Assembly (NCBI RefSeq): GCF_015482765.1
Contig: NZ_JADMLB010000079.1
Location: 1 to 37,458, forward strand
Length of the DNA: 37,458 nt
Direction: 5' to 3'
Source: Halodesulfovibrio sp.
Lineage (GTDB): Bacteria; Desulfobacterota; Desulfovibrionia; Desulfovibrionales; Desulfovibrionaceae
Each line of letters opens with the position of its first letter. The first letter of the stretch is position 1. Both the position numbers and the translations under genes were made by a program. The notes beneath the pieces are model-generated. The model was not told the origin of the DNA and did not search any database. It was given only the letters and a program-made list of their open reading frames with translations. Positions 15,984 to 22,179 of the stretch are shown here, piece after piece.

Positions 15984-16571
15984 ATGGGAACGGTCAATGA
16001 AGACTGGGATACAGTCTGCACCGTGCTGGAGGGTGAAACTGCAGCGTTTGCGTTACTCATTGACCGCTATCAGAGTCATGTTGCGACAATTGTCGGGGCA
16101 CATGTGCCCAGGCAATGTGTAGCCGAGGTGGCACACGAAGTTTTCGTCCGCGCTTTTCGTTCCCTTTCCTCGTATGCACCTAAAAAGCCGTTTAAGCATT
16201 GGCTGACAACGATAGCTTTACGAAGCTGTACGGACTTTTGGCGAACCCATTATCGAAAAAAAGAATCACCTGTGAGTGATTTTTCAGATGATTCCGCCCA
16301 GTGGCTTGATGCTGTCTGCTTTGCAGAGTCGGAAGATGAGTTTGAGCGATTGAGCAGGGCGCAGGAAGCAAAAGATATTTTGCAGCGCGTTCTGGATTCA
16401 TTACCGCCGTTAGACAGAATGGTTTTGGTAATGACGCAGCTTGAAGAATATTCCGGCAGTGAGACCGCAGAGTTACTTGGGATAAGTTCTGCCAATGTAA
16501 AGGTTCGTACGTTCAGAGCAAAGCGTACGTTGAAAAAGCTTTTGAAAAAATACGGCATAGAAGGGGCGTAG
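15984..16571 (+). CDS. ECF RNA polymerase sigma factor
   Basis: The 195-residue protein has the two-domain layout of an ECF sigma factor. Region 2 covers about residues 18-90, with AEVAHEVFVRAFRSLSSY in place of the usual D-x-x-Q-x-x-F helix. Region 4 covers about 130-190, with LPPLDRMVLVMTQLEEYSGSETAELLGIS and the helix-turn-helix NVKVRTFRAKRTLKK. I chose the ATG at 15984, five bases after GGGAG, over an adjacent TTG. It is flanked by Spy-like genes and immediately followed by a small one-TM protein, the arrangement of sigma factors held by membrane anti-sigma proteins. It probably activates its own operon through the TGTAAC/CGAT promoter. Confidence 0.92.
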   Translation: MGTVNEDWDTVCTVLEGETAAFALLIDRYQSHVATIVGAHVPRQCVAEVAHEVFVRAFRSLSSYAPKKPFKHWLTTIALRSCTDFWRTHYRKKESPVSDFSDDSAQWLDAVCFAESEDEFERLSRAQEAKDILQRVLDSLPPLDRMVLVMTQLEEYSGSETAELLGISSANVKVRTFRAKRTLKKLLKKYGIEGA

Positions 16572-16572
16572 C

Positions 16573-16872
16573 ATGGCAGACAAAATGCTGGGCAAATTGA
16601 TGCGGGTTTGGAAAAAAACTCACGCAGAACAAGTTGATGTATATTTACCTTCTGCCTGGGGGCAGGGGATTATGCTTGACGTGTACGCTGCTGCGTCCGC
16701 TCCGCAGTCACCTTTTGAGCGTTTTGCTCCGCGGGTGGCAGTGACCGCCGGTGTTATGCTGCTGGCTGTAGCGGTTCCCTGTGTTGTCACCGTGAACAAT
16801 GTTTTATCGCTGCTTGATGCCCAGCTGGTGGAAGCCGGTCGGGATTCTGCACAGCTGTTTTTATCTTTCTAG
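16573..16872 (+). CDS. Small one-TM protein, probable anti-sigma factor
   Basis: This 99-residue protein starts 1 base after the sigma stop, so the two are translationally coupled. It has a cytoplasmic, positively charged N-terminus of about 52 residues, one membrane segment at about 54-75 and a short periplasmic tail. Size, topology and position match small anti-sigma factors such as CnrY, but I see no recognised zinc-binding anti-sigma motif (no HxxxCxxC). The anti-sigma role is inferred from context only. Confidence 0.65.
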   Translation: MADKMLGKLMRVWKKTHAEQVDVYLPSAWGQGIMLDVYAAASAPQSPFERFAPRVAVTAGVMLLAVAVPCVVTVNNVLSLLDAQLVEAGRDSAQLFLSF

Positions 16873-16881
16873 GAGTCAATC

Positions 16882-17289
16882 ATGAATAACTGGAAAGTTT
16901 GGACAGCGTTTGTCCTCGTATTTTTCCTCGGTGCTGCATGCGGGGTTATGGGAGGCGGTGTTGTTGTTAAGCAACGAATTGTTAAGTTTAAAGATTTGAA
17001 AGGAACCGGTTTTAATGGAGGAAAGCGGTTCCTGCGTAAGATAGAAACGAAAGTTCAACCTGATGCTGCAACGATGAAAGAAATTCGCCGCATTGTGCGC
17101 GAGAACCGCAAGGATGTTTTAGTGGTGCGCAGCAAAGCGGCGGATGAAGTTCTCAAGATTTTTACGACTACTGAGCAAGAAATTAACACGCTTCTTACGC
17201 CTGAACAGCAGGAACGCTTCGCAAAGATTACGAAGCGCGTCCGTAAACGGATCCAACGAGTACAGTTGCTGCGAACGTTACAAGAGTAA
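16882..17289 (+). CDS. Membrane-anchored Spy/CnrX-like periplasmic protein
   Basis: The 135-residue protein has one N-terminal membrane segment (about 6-28) containing a glycine-rich GVMGGGVVV stretch, then a basic, helical periplasmic domain with an LTPEQQERFAKI motif typical of the LTxxQ/heavy-metal-sensor group. It starts 9 bases after the probable anti-sigma gene and has a clear GGAG site. Position suggests a CnrX-like sensor that controls the anti-sigma protein. Unlike CnrX it contains no histidine at all, so metal sensing through the CnrX ligands is not possible; it may sense envelope damage or act through the other operon proteins. Confidence 0.65.
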   Translation: MNNWKVWTAFVLVFFLGAACGVMGGGVVVKQRIVKFKDLKGTGFNGGKRFLRKIETKVQPDAATMKEIRRIVRENRKDVLVVRSKAADEVLKIFTTTEQEINTLLTPEQQERFAKITKRVRKRIQRVQLLRTLQE

Positions 17290-17374
17290 CGCTCTTTGGG
17301 GGAGCTTACGCTGCAATATGACAAGGGATGGATTCTGTACCGCATGGGGTACATGCAAAGAAAAAGGATGAGAA

Positions 17375-17992
17375 ATGGACACACTGAAAAAAGCCTTTTT
17401 AGTGCTGGTAATGGCTTGCGCGTTTGTAACGTTTGTTATGCATTTTGATGCGAACGCTGCTCCCTACAAAAAGAACTTCGTAACAAAGCGTTCAAGTAAG
17501 GTTTATCCGGACTTACGCACGGTTGAACGTTTTATCGACGTTGCTGCCCACCGCCCGAACAAGATCAATCGTTTTATGCGCCGTAACCACGTTACAGAGA
17601 TTCCTAAAGGAACTCGTGTGGTGCGTGTCGGCTCAGCTATGGTCGCTGGAACTGATAAGGTTGTGTACAAAGTGCGCATCCCGAGTCAGGGACGCCACGG
17701 GTATATTTTTTCACGCAATTTGAAAAAAATGAAAAAGGCTCCGAAGCACACTGTGGTTAAGACGGTTGTGTATAAAGAAAAACATAACCACAAGCATAAG
17801 CACAAACATAAGCACAAGCACAAAGATGTATGTGTATACAAGCATGTGCATAATGATAACTGCACTGTGAAGTACGTAGAAAAACACGTTGAACGTCACG
17901 TGGAAACATACTCTTCTCCCAGGCACGACAAAGACCATACGGTTAGATTTAAAGCAGTACTTGGATCGCCTGTTTTTGTTATTGACCTATAG
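17375..17992 (+). CDS. Secreted SH3-like protein with His-Lys metal-binding repeat
   Basis: The 205-residue product has a signal peptide (cleavage probably after DANA, residue 28). The middle part (about 78-115), with KGTRVVRVG and a GRHGYIFSRNL end, looks like a bacterial SH3-type domain. Residues 137-150 are a strict alternation of His with Lys or Asn, encoded by a 6-base repeat. More histidines and two cysteines (C153, C163) follow, then a KHVERHV segment. The His-rich stretch is expected to bind transition metals such as Ni, Co, Zn or Cu; which one is not known. It belongs to the ECF operon, 85 bases after the CnrX-like gene, with no terminator between. I know no named family for the whole protein. 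Confidence 0.7.
   Translation: MDTLKKAFLVLVMACAFVTFVMHFDANAAPYKKNFVTKRSSKVYPDLRTVERFIDVAAHRPNKINRFMRRNHVTEIPKGTRVVRVGSAMVAGTDKVVYKVRIPSQGRHGYIFSRNLKKMKKAPKHTVVKTVVYKEKHNHKHKHKHKHKHKDVCVYKHVHNDNCTVKYVEKHVERHVETYSSPRHDKDHTVRFKAVLGSPVFVIDL
17783..17824 (+). repeat. In-frame 6-base tandem repeat (CAYAAR)
   Basis: Seven 6-base units of the form CA(C/T)AA(G/A/C) lie in tandem and in frame with the secreted protein, giving the His-Lys alternation. Such short repeats can change copy number by slippage without shifting the frame. Confidence 0.85.
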
Positions 17993-18005
17993 CAGGGAGT
18001 AGTAA

Positions 18006-18152
18006 ATGAGATACGGTATCCTACTGCTGCTCGCGGTGTTTCTGCTCACGTCATTAGGGTGCAGGCATCATCGCCACAGGCACCATCGTCCTGCTAAGTT
18101 GATTATTGTTGTAGAAGATACGACGACCAGTTCTGTAATGAACGTTGCATAA
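18006..18152 (+). CDS. 48-residue His-rich lipoprotein-like peptide
   Basis: A short open frame (ATG at 18006, TAA at 18150-18152) follows the His-Lys protein by 13 bases and has GGAG six bases before the start. The predicted product begins with an Arg and a hydrophobic stretch (residues 3-17) ending in SLGC at 16-19, close to but not a canonical lipobox. Next comes HHRHRHH at 21-27, with the hydrophobic LIIVV further on. A terminator lies right after the stop. Signal sequence, His-rich cluster, good ribosome-binding site and operon position together support a real gene. It may be an outer-membrane or periplasmic metal-binding lipopeptide (inference). Confidence 0.6.
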   Translation: MRYGILLLLAVFLLTSLGCRHHRHRHHRPAKLIIVVEDTTTSSVMNVA

Positions 18153-18160
18153 TGAAAATA

Positions 18161-18187
18161 AAAAGCCCGCTAAAGCGGGCTTTTTTT
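18161..18187 (+). terminator. ECF operon terminator
   Basis: AAAAGCCCGC (18161-18170) pairs with GCGGGCTTTT across a TAAA loop, followed by a T-run. It marks the 3' end of the sigma operon just after the 48-residue peptide gene. Confidence 0.93.
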
Positions 18188-18356
18188 ATGTGCTCAGCCG
18201 TAGAATAAGATCCGGTAAAAATAGCTTTTTGCACAGTTTGTTATTTTTTTCACAAAAACTTTTGGAATCATCTTTACGTCTTGCTCACAAATGTTTACCG
18301 TTACTATAACGCAACGCAGTATTAACCAATTTGCGTGCAGCCCATTGAAAGAAATA

Positions 18357-18384
18357 TTGACCATACCTTGCCGGATGTTATGAT
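18357..18384 (+). promoter_or_regulatory. Predicted sigma-70 promoter for the CBS gene
   Basis: TTGACC (18357-18362), a 16-base spacer and TATGAT (18379-18384) match sigma-70 well and lie about 50 bases before the CBS gene start. Confidence 0.65.
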
Positions 18385-18435
18385 TCGGCAGAGTGACAGA
18401 CTAACCGTACTCTGAAATTTTTAGGAGTTTCGATT

Positions 18436-18915
18436 ATGCTATTACGAAGACGAGCATGGGATATTTTGCGTGACGATTATCCTGTTGTTAAAATAGATGA
18501 TCCACTTGCTGAGGCTATCCGTAAACTTAACGCCTGTTCCTCAGAAGGGTGCTTATGCGCTTTGGTGGAGGATCGAAACGGTCGTGTAAAAGGTGCTGTT
18601 TCCATTTGGGATACAATGCGTTTTATGGAAGACACGTTGCTGCGTGGTGACGGCTTGAAATGCCTTGATGAAAACCGCTATGAGCAGATGTTTACGAACG
18701 CCTGTAAGGTTTCCGGTTCTATTTCCGTCAAAGACGTGATGGATAAGGATATGACAGTTGTTCGCCCTGATGAACCATTGCTGTTGGTGCTGGAGGACTT
18801 TGTTAAAAAAGGTCGCAGCTATGCCGTAGTTATGGAAGGCGGTCAGGTTATCGGTGTCATTATGATTAACGATATCTACAAAGAAATCAGTGATCAGATG
18901 CTGGCACGCGGCTAG
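18436..18915 (+). CDS. CBS-domain pair protein
   Basis: The 159-residue protein is made of two CBS motifs, about residues 10-65 and 98-155. The second is clear: VKDVMDKDMTVVRPDEPLL followed by GRSYAVVMEGGQVIGVIMINDI. CBS pairs bind adenosyl nucleotides (AMP, ATP, SAM) and regulate partner proteins or act alone as energy sensors. No catalytic or membrane domain is attached, so the partner is unknown. It has GGAG before the start, its own promoter and its own terminator, so it is monocistronic. Confidence 0.88.
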   Translation: MLLRRRAWDILRDDYPVVKIDDPLAEAIRKLNACSSEGCLCALVEDRNGRVKGAVSIWDTMRFMEDTLLRGDGLKCLDENRYEQMFTNACKVSGSISVKDVMDKDMTVVRPDEPLLLVLEDFVKKGRSYAVVMEGGQVIGVIMINDIYKEISDQMLARG

Positions 18916-18930
18916 TAAAAAAATAAAAAG

Positions 18931-18968
18931 AGAAAGCCCTCTGTTCGAAAGAGCAGAGGGCTTTTTTA
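18931..18968. terminator. Bidirectional terminator with GAAA tetraloop
   Basis: AAAGCCCTCTGTTC (18933-18946) pairs with GAGCAGAGGGCTTT (18951-18964) around a GAAA tetraloop, allowing one G-T pair. It separates the convergent CBS and 300-residue genes. Confidence 0.92.
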
Positions 18969-18987
18969 TATTCTATAATCAATCAGG

Positions 18988-19890
18988 TTAGCTGAGGGGA
19001 ACGATTTCACATTGCATGGACTGTGCGCCGTCTACAAAGCGAATACCGAAGTTTGCCCAGAAAGCTTCCATGATGTCGATGCCGTCTGATAAGTCTGCGC
19101 TTCCTTCTGAATATTTCAAACGGAAGTATTCAAGGAAAACTCGAGTGTCGTTATCCAGCATTGGTGCTTCGCTGATAAGCTGTTCTTTATCGCGAAGGTA
19201 CTCATAATGATCCATTGTTGCGTAAGCAAAGATAATGGAGAAGGAAAGCTGAGAGATTTTACCCTGAATTTGAGAGAGGAATTGAGAAATGTTTTTGTGT
19301 TTCTGGAATTCCTGCTGCTGGAATTTGATCCAGTCGTAGTATTCAGGTTTGTTATTAATAAGAGCAAGGTTGCCCATGAGAGAGGTCTCAAGGTCTGCCC
19401 GTGCTGTTTCTGAAAGTTCGGTACCCAGTGCGTTTTTTACAATGGCATCACGGAATTCAAAAGATTTACGTGCTGCATCGTACTGATCGAACAACTGGTA
19501 CAGGTTCATAAAGTAGTTTGCGTAGCGGTCTAACTTATGACGGGTAAGAACCGGGAAACGACCTTTGTTTACGATAAGGGTGAACTCGTGCCAGTAGATC
19601 GTAAAGCGTACCTGATTGTCGTAATGCTTAGTGAACAGGTTGGGATGGAACAGCAGGTAGTAGCCTTTTTCGTGAAAAATGCTTCGCGCAACCGGCTCTG
19701 CACCCGGAATGGATTTAAAGTCTGTTGTGCCCTGAAGCTCGTTCACTTTGGCATCAAAGTTTTCAGGAACAATAATTTCCTGAATGCGAAAAGCCATTGT
19801 GGCATGTCGTGCTGCTTCGCCGATGATTCCAAGTTCGTCTGTAATTTCTTTACGTTGATTGCTGTTTCCAATCTCAACAGTAATTTTCAT
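18988..19890 (-). CDS. Unrecognised 300-residue protein
   Basis: I do not recognise this family. The product is soluble, with no signal peptide or membrane helix. The N-terminal third is mixed alpha/beta and contains a HEKGYYLLFHPNLF segment followed by WHEFTLIVNKGRFP. There is a WHEF but no HExxH zinc-protease motif. The remainder appears helical. The start ATG has GGAG five bases upstream. It is monocistronic, convergent with the CBS gene, with about 400 bases of non-coding DNA upstream. Codon use looks like that of its neighbours. Confidence 0.8.
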   Translation of the reverse strand: MKITVEIGNSNQRKEITDELGIIGEAARHATMAFRIQEIIVPENFDAKVNELQGTTDFKSIPGAEPVARSIFHEKGYYLLFHPNLFTKHYDNQVRFTIYWHEFTLIVNKGRFPVLTRHKLDRYANYFMNLYQLFDQYDAARKSFEFRDAIVKNALGTELSETARADLETSLMGNLALINNKPEYYDWIKFQQQEFQKHKNISQFLSQIQGKISQLSFSIIFAYATMDHYEYLRDKEQLISEAPMLDNDTRVFLEYFRLKYSEGSADLSDGIDIMEAFWANFGIRFVDGAQSMQCEIVPLS

Positions 19891-20108
19891 GGATGCTCCG
19901 TTATAACAAAATAGTTTGTGCGCTCTTGCCTACCCTGACAAGGGATTCCCTGCAAGTATGAATTACATGCGTCGGCTTATCGAGAGTTTTTTTGCAAAAG
20001 TCTGTGTTAGAGGGCTGTGATGTTTCTTCAATAATAATGTGAATAGCCCATTGTAATTATAGAATGTATTGCAGGGCGACCTGTGTGTGTATGAACATGG
20101 GGGCGGTA
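19891..20108. other. Intergenic region upstream of the candidate RNA
   Basis: This part of the 417-base gap contains the 5' region of the 300-residue gene on the minus strand. TATAGAAT at 20058-20065 could be a -10 element for plus-strand transcription into the structured region, but no matching -35 is seen. No gene is supported. Confidence 0.35.
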
Positions 20109-20256
20109 TTGTAACCGGCGTTTTGACATGGCTTGCGGCAGGAGAAAACTTGATGAACTTGGGTTTGAGTTCTTGCCATGAGGGGGTCAAAACTGTATGG
20201 TGCGCACCTTCCTATTGGAGAAAAACACGCCGCAGGCACAGCCCTGTGGCGTTTTT
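20109..20256 (+). ncRNA. Candidate structured RNA or leader with terminator
   Basis: A long inverted repeat pairs GTTTTGAC and ATGGC (20120-20132) with GCCAT and GTCAAAAC (20175-20193), with a 6-base bulge. An alternative inner stem, GGCAGGA (20137-20143) with TCTTGCC (20171-20177), competes for the same GCC. A terminator hairpin follows at 20228-20251. This could be a small RNA or an attenuated leader of the zinc-ribbon/CarD-like gene 50 bases further on. It matches no riboswitch class that I can recognise by eye. Confidence 0.35.
20221..20256. terminator. Terminator upstream of the zinc-ribbon gene
   Basis: CGCCGCAGG (20228-20236) pairs with CCTGTGGCG (20243-20251), one G-T pair, loop CACAGC. 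An A-run precedes and a T-run follows. No gene ends just before it on the plus strand. Confidence 0.8.
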
Positions 20257-20307
20257 CTTCCTGAATTATAAGATTAGATATAACGTTGCAATAAATAGAG
20301 ATTGGAT

Positions 20308-20820
20308 ATGAGCAAAACAGGCAGCCTCTCTGCAGGTGATCGTATTGATACTAAATGCACGCGCTGTAGTGACATTACAGGGCATGTGATCGTGGCAATG
20401 GTTGGTAGCGAAATTATTAAAGTGGAATGTCAGGCTTGCGGTAGCGTGCACAAGTACCGTGAAGCTCGTGCTCCTAAAAGCAAAGCACAGGTTTCCACTG
20501 TGAAGAAAGTTCGCAATGGAGATTCCCGTAAAGAAGCAATTTCCGCTGCCCGTTCTGCTGCTGCTAAAAAAGCTGCTCAGACTCGCGCTGCACAGCGAGC
20601 TAAACAGGAAGCAGAAGCCGTTATGATTGCATGGAAAACAGCAATGGTTGCAAAAGGTTCTGACGGCGCTCGTACCTACAACATGAACGACACATTCACT
20701 AAAGGTGATGTTGTTCAGCACCCTACCTTTGGTATGGGCGAAGTACAGGCTGTTACCAAACCAAACAAAATGGAAGTTTTGTTTGAAGATGGTGTAAAAG
20801 TACTCCGTTGCCGCGTTTAG
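20308..20820 (+). CDS. Zinc-ribbon protein with CarD-like C-terminus
   Basis: The 170-residue protein has three parts. Residues 1-50 form a zinc ribbon with two CxxC pairs (CTRC and CQAC). Residues 55-115 are a Lys/Ala/Arg-rich helical linker. The last 45 residues, with FTKGDVVQHPTFGMGEVQAV and VLFEDGVKVLRC, resemble the Tudor-like RNA-polymerase-interacting fold of CarD/Mfd or a related beta-barrel. I chose the ATG at 20308 rather than a TTG two codons upstream. A role in transcription is possible but is inferred from fold resemblance only. Confidence 0.75.
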   Translation: MSKTGSLSAGDRIDTKCTRCSDITGHVIVAMVGSEIIKVECQACGSVHKYREARAPKSKAQVSTVKKVRNGDSRKEAISAARSAAAKKAAQTRAAQRAKQEAEAVMIAWKTAMVAKGSDGARTYNMNDTFTKGDVVQHPTFGMGEVQAVTKPNKMEVLFEDGVKVLRCRV

Positions 20821-20832
20821 CGATTTTCTATG

Positions 20833-20873
20833 AAAAAACGGGGATGACTATGATTAGTCATCCCCGTTTTTTT
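20833..20873. terminator. Bidirectional terminator at the edge of the repressor module
   Basis: ACGGGGATGACTA (20838-20850) pairs with TAGTCATCCCCGT (20855-20867) around TGAT, with A-run and T-run on the two sides. It can end both the zinc-ribbon gene and the minus-strand operon of the repressor module. Confidence 0.93.
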
Positions 20874-20938
20874 GTGGCTATCGTCTAGAGTAGAAGGATT
20901 TTTTTATTCTATTTGCTAAGGTGCAGAACGTTTCTGCA

Positions 20939-21229
20939 CTATTTAGAGCTGCGGGAGAACCACTCTTTGATGGATTCAGGAGAGGCTCTGTATATTCCGT
21001 CGGAGCATTTGCGGACAGGAAATTCCTCTTCCTTGATCCATTTTTTAATGGTTCCCGGGCCTGCTCCGACAGCTCTGCATATGGCGGCAAGGCCGACTAG
21101 AATTATTTGTCCGTTTGATACATAGGTACGCGCTCTGCCGTGTACTGCCGCAGGCGGCAGCAAGGGAGAGTAGTCTGCCGGAGGCGGTGCCGTATATGTA
21201 TCATTCTTATCGTATCCGTATTTATTCAT
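20939..21229 (-). CDS. Small winged-helix (excisionase-like) DNA-binding protein
   Basis: The 96-residue protein has a proline-rich N-terminus (about 1-38) and a C-terminal helix-turn-helix: LAAICRAVGAGPGTIKKWIK, then the wing EEFPVRKCSDGIYRASPESIKEWF. This is the MerR/excisionase-type winged-helix pattern also common in small phage regulators and terminase-associated proteins. It is the last gene of a three-gene minus-strand unit divergent from the CI-like repressor, 27 bases after the triple zinc-finger gene. The specific role is unknown; control of DNA recombination or transcription is possible. Confidence 0.75.
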   Translation of the reverse strand: MNKYGYDKNDTYTAPPPADYSPLLPPAAVHGRARTYVSNGQIILVGLAAICRAVGAGPGTIKKWIKEEEFPVRKCSDGIYRASPESIKEWFSRSSK

Positions 21230-21256
21230 GCCTTTACTTCCAGTCTATTCCGGTTG

Positions 21257-21703
21257 TTAGAAACCGAGTCCGATATCCGGCATACGGAACAGATCTCGCG
21301 CATACTGATCCGGTGGAATTTCTCCGGTTGCCCACGGGTCTTCAAATAAGGAATATCCGCCAACATTGTTGCCGTTGCGGTGTTTTGCAAGGCAGGCGTT
21401 ACTGCATATCTTACTGCTGACGCCGTTGGTGAATTTTTTTTCGCAGACAATGCAGTGTTTTTCATCTGTTCCTTGTCTGTCGTGTGCTGCATGGTTTGCT
21501 GAAGCAGCACAGGAGCGTGAGCAGTAGATTTGCCCTGCACGCTTTACGAAGTGCCTTCCGCACCATGGACAACTGACTGTCTGCTTAATGCGTTTGGCTT
21601 CGGCTGCGCATTTCCGAGAGCAATATCTTCCTTTACCGGCATTGTATCGTGCCGGACGCACGTAAAATTCTGTTCCGCACTGACTGCAAGGTACTACTGG
21701 CAT
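21257..21703 (-). CDS. Triple zinc-finger (C-x2-C ... C-x3-C) protein
   Basis: The 148-residue protein contains three tandem zinc-binding units: C6/C9/C28/C32, C45/C48/C61/C65 and C84/C87/C100/C104. Each has a C-x2-C knuckle followed by a (Y/I)CS-x2-C knuckle, and charged linkers separate them. The C-terminal 40 residues have no cysteines. It resembles phage-encoded multi-zinc-knuckle proteins, but I know no function. The start has a strong GGAGG and overlaps the end of the upstream gene by 10 bases, showing translational coupling. Confidence 0.75.
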   Translation of the reverse strand: MPVVPCSQCGTEFYVRPARYNAGKGRYCSRKCAAEAKRIKQTVSCPWCGRHFVKRAGQIYCSRSCAASANHAAHDRQGTDEKHCIVCEKKFTNGVSSKICSNACLAKHRNGNNVGGYSLFEDPWATGEIPPDQYARDLFRMPDIGLGF

Positions 21704-21999
21704 GACCGTCCTCCATTATAGAACGTGTTGCATCGTTCGATTGCCCGCATGATTGCGTGGCCAGAGTGATTTGTTGGTGATGCATGATGGTTGAACTCAG
21801 CATAGTAAAGCTGTAGCAGGCGCTGATGTTCTCCAACTTCAATCTGCACCATAGGTTGATACCCGTTCCCTGTTCGGGGCAGGTTGCATTCGGGGCAGAT
21901 GGAAACTCCTACGCACGCCATTCTCCAAGGTCGGGAAAAATTTCGACCACACACTGTGCAGCGAGTGCGTTCTGGGGCGTGATAATAAAAACCGGACAT
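21694..21999 (-). CDS. Small zinc-ribbon protein, first gene under the repressor
   Basis: The 101-residue protein has a zinc ribbon with C14-x2-C17 and C35-x2-C38, plus an extra C29. The C-terminal half is a helical segment rich in His and Asn (NHHASPTNHSGHAIMRAIERC). It is preceded by GGAGG and is the first gene after the divergent promoter that carries the operator. No family was recognised. Its position corresponds to the first early gene of a temperate phage, but no phage structural genes are nearby. Confidence 0.7.
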   Translation of the reverse strand: MSGFYYHAPERTRCTVCGRNFSRPWRMACVGVSICPECNLPRTGNGYQPMVQIEVGEHQRLLQLYYAEFNHHASPTNHSGHAIMRAIERCNTFYNGGRSCQ

Positions 22000-22085
22000 A
22001 TATACTTTCCTCCGAGTGTGCGTCAGAAAGAGTCTATTGTGCTTTCTGAGTGCAAAAAGTGACCATGAAGTGGCGAAGTGATCAT

Positions 22086-22114
22086 ATTGTTCACAAAATG
22101 CACAACAACGTCAA
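22086..22114 (-). promoter_or_regulatory. Promoter of the zinc-protein operon
   Basis: On the minus strand TTGACG (complement of 22109-22114) is followed after 17 bases by AACAAT (complement of 22086-22091). The spacer and -10 are covered by operator A, so a bound repressor would block it, as in phage early promoters. Confidence 0.55.
22087..22105. promoter_or_regulatory. Operator A (inverted repeat)
   Basis: Half-sites TTGTTCA and TGCACAA are separated by 5 bases. Its reverse complement matches operator B at 16 of 19 positions, including an identical TTTTG spacer. It overlaps the predicted promoter of the minus-strand operon. Confidence 0.6.
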
Positions 22115-22120
22115 GTCAGT

Positions 22121-22139
22121 TTGTACATTTTGTGCAAAA
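22121..22139. promoter_or_regulatory. Operator B (inverted repeat)
   Basis: Half-sites TTGTACA and TGCAAAA are separated by TTTTG. It lies between the two divergent promoters, just upstream of the likely repressor promoter, a position from which a CI-type protein could activate its own synthesis (inference). Confidence 0.6.
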
Positions 22140-22179
22140 AACTGTTTTATTTTTTCTAACATTGTGCTATTTCATAGAT

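Noticed and set aside
17336-17353. Small inverted repeat TGTACC/GGTACA between the CnrX-like and His-Lys genes
   Set aside because: Only 6 bp, no T-tract, and no sign that it separates transcription units; likely chance or a minor mRNA feature.
17783-17824. CRISPR or intergenic satellite repeat
   Set aside because: The 6-base repeat is in frame within a signal-peptide-bearing protein and has no spacers.
22078-22179. Upstream in-frame extension of the S24 repressor (34 codons)
   Set aside because: The extension is hydrophobic, Phe-rich and unlike repressor N-termini, has no Shine-Dalgarno, and would translate through operator B.
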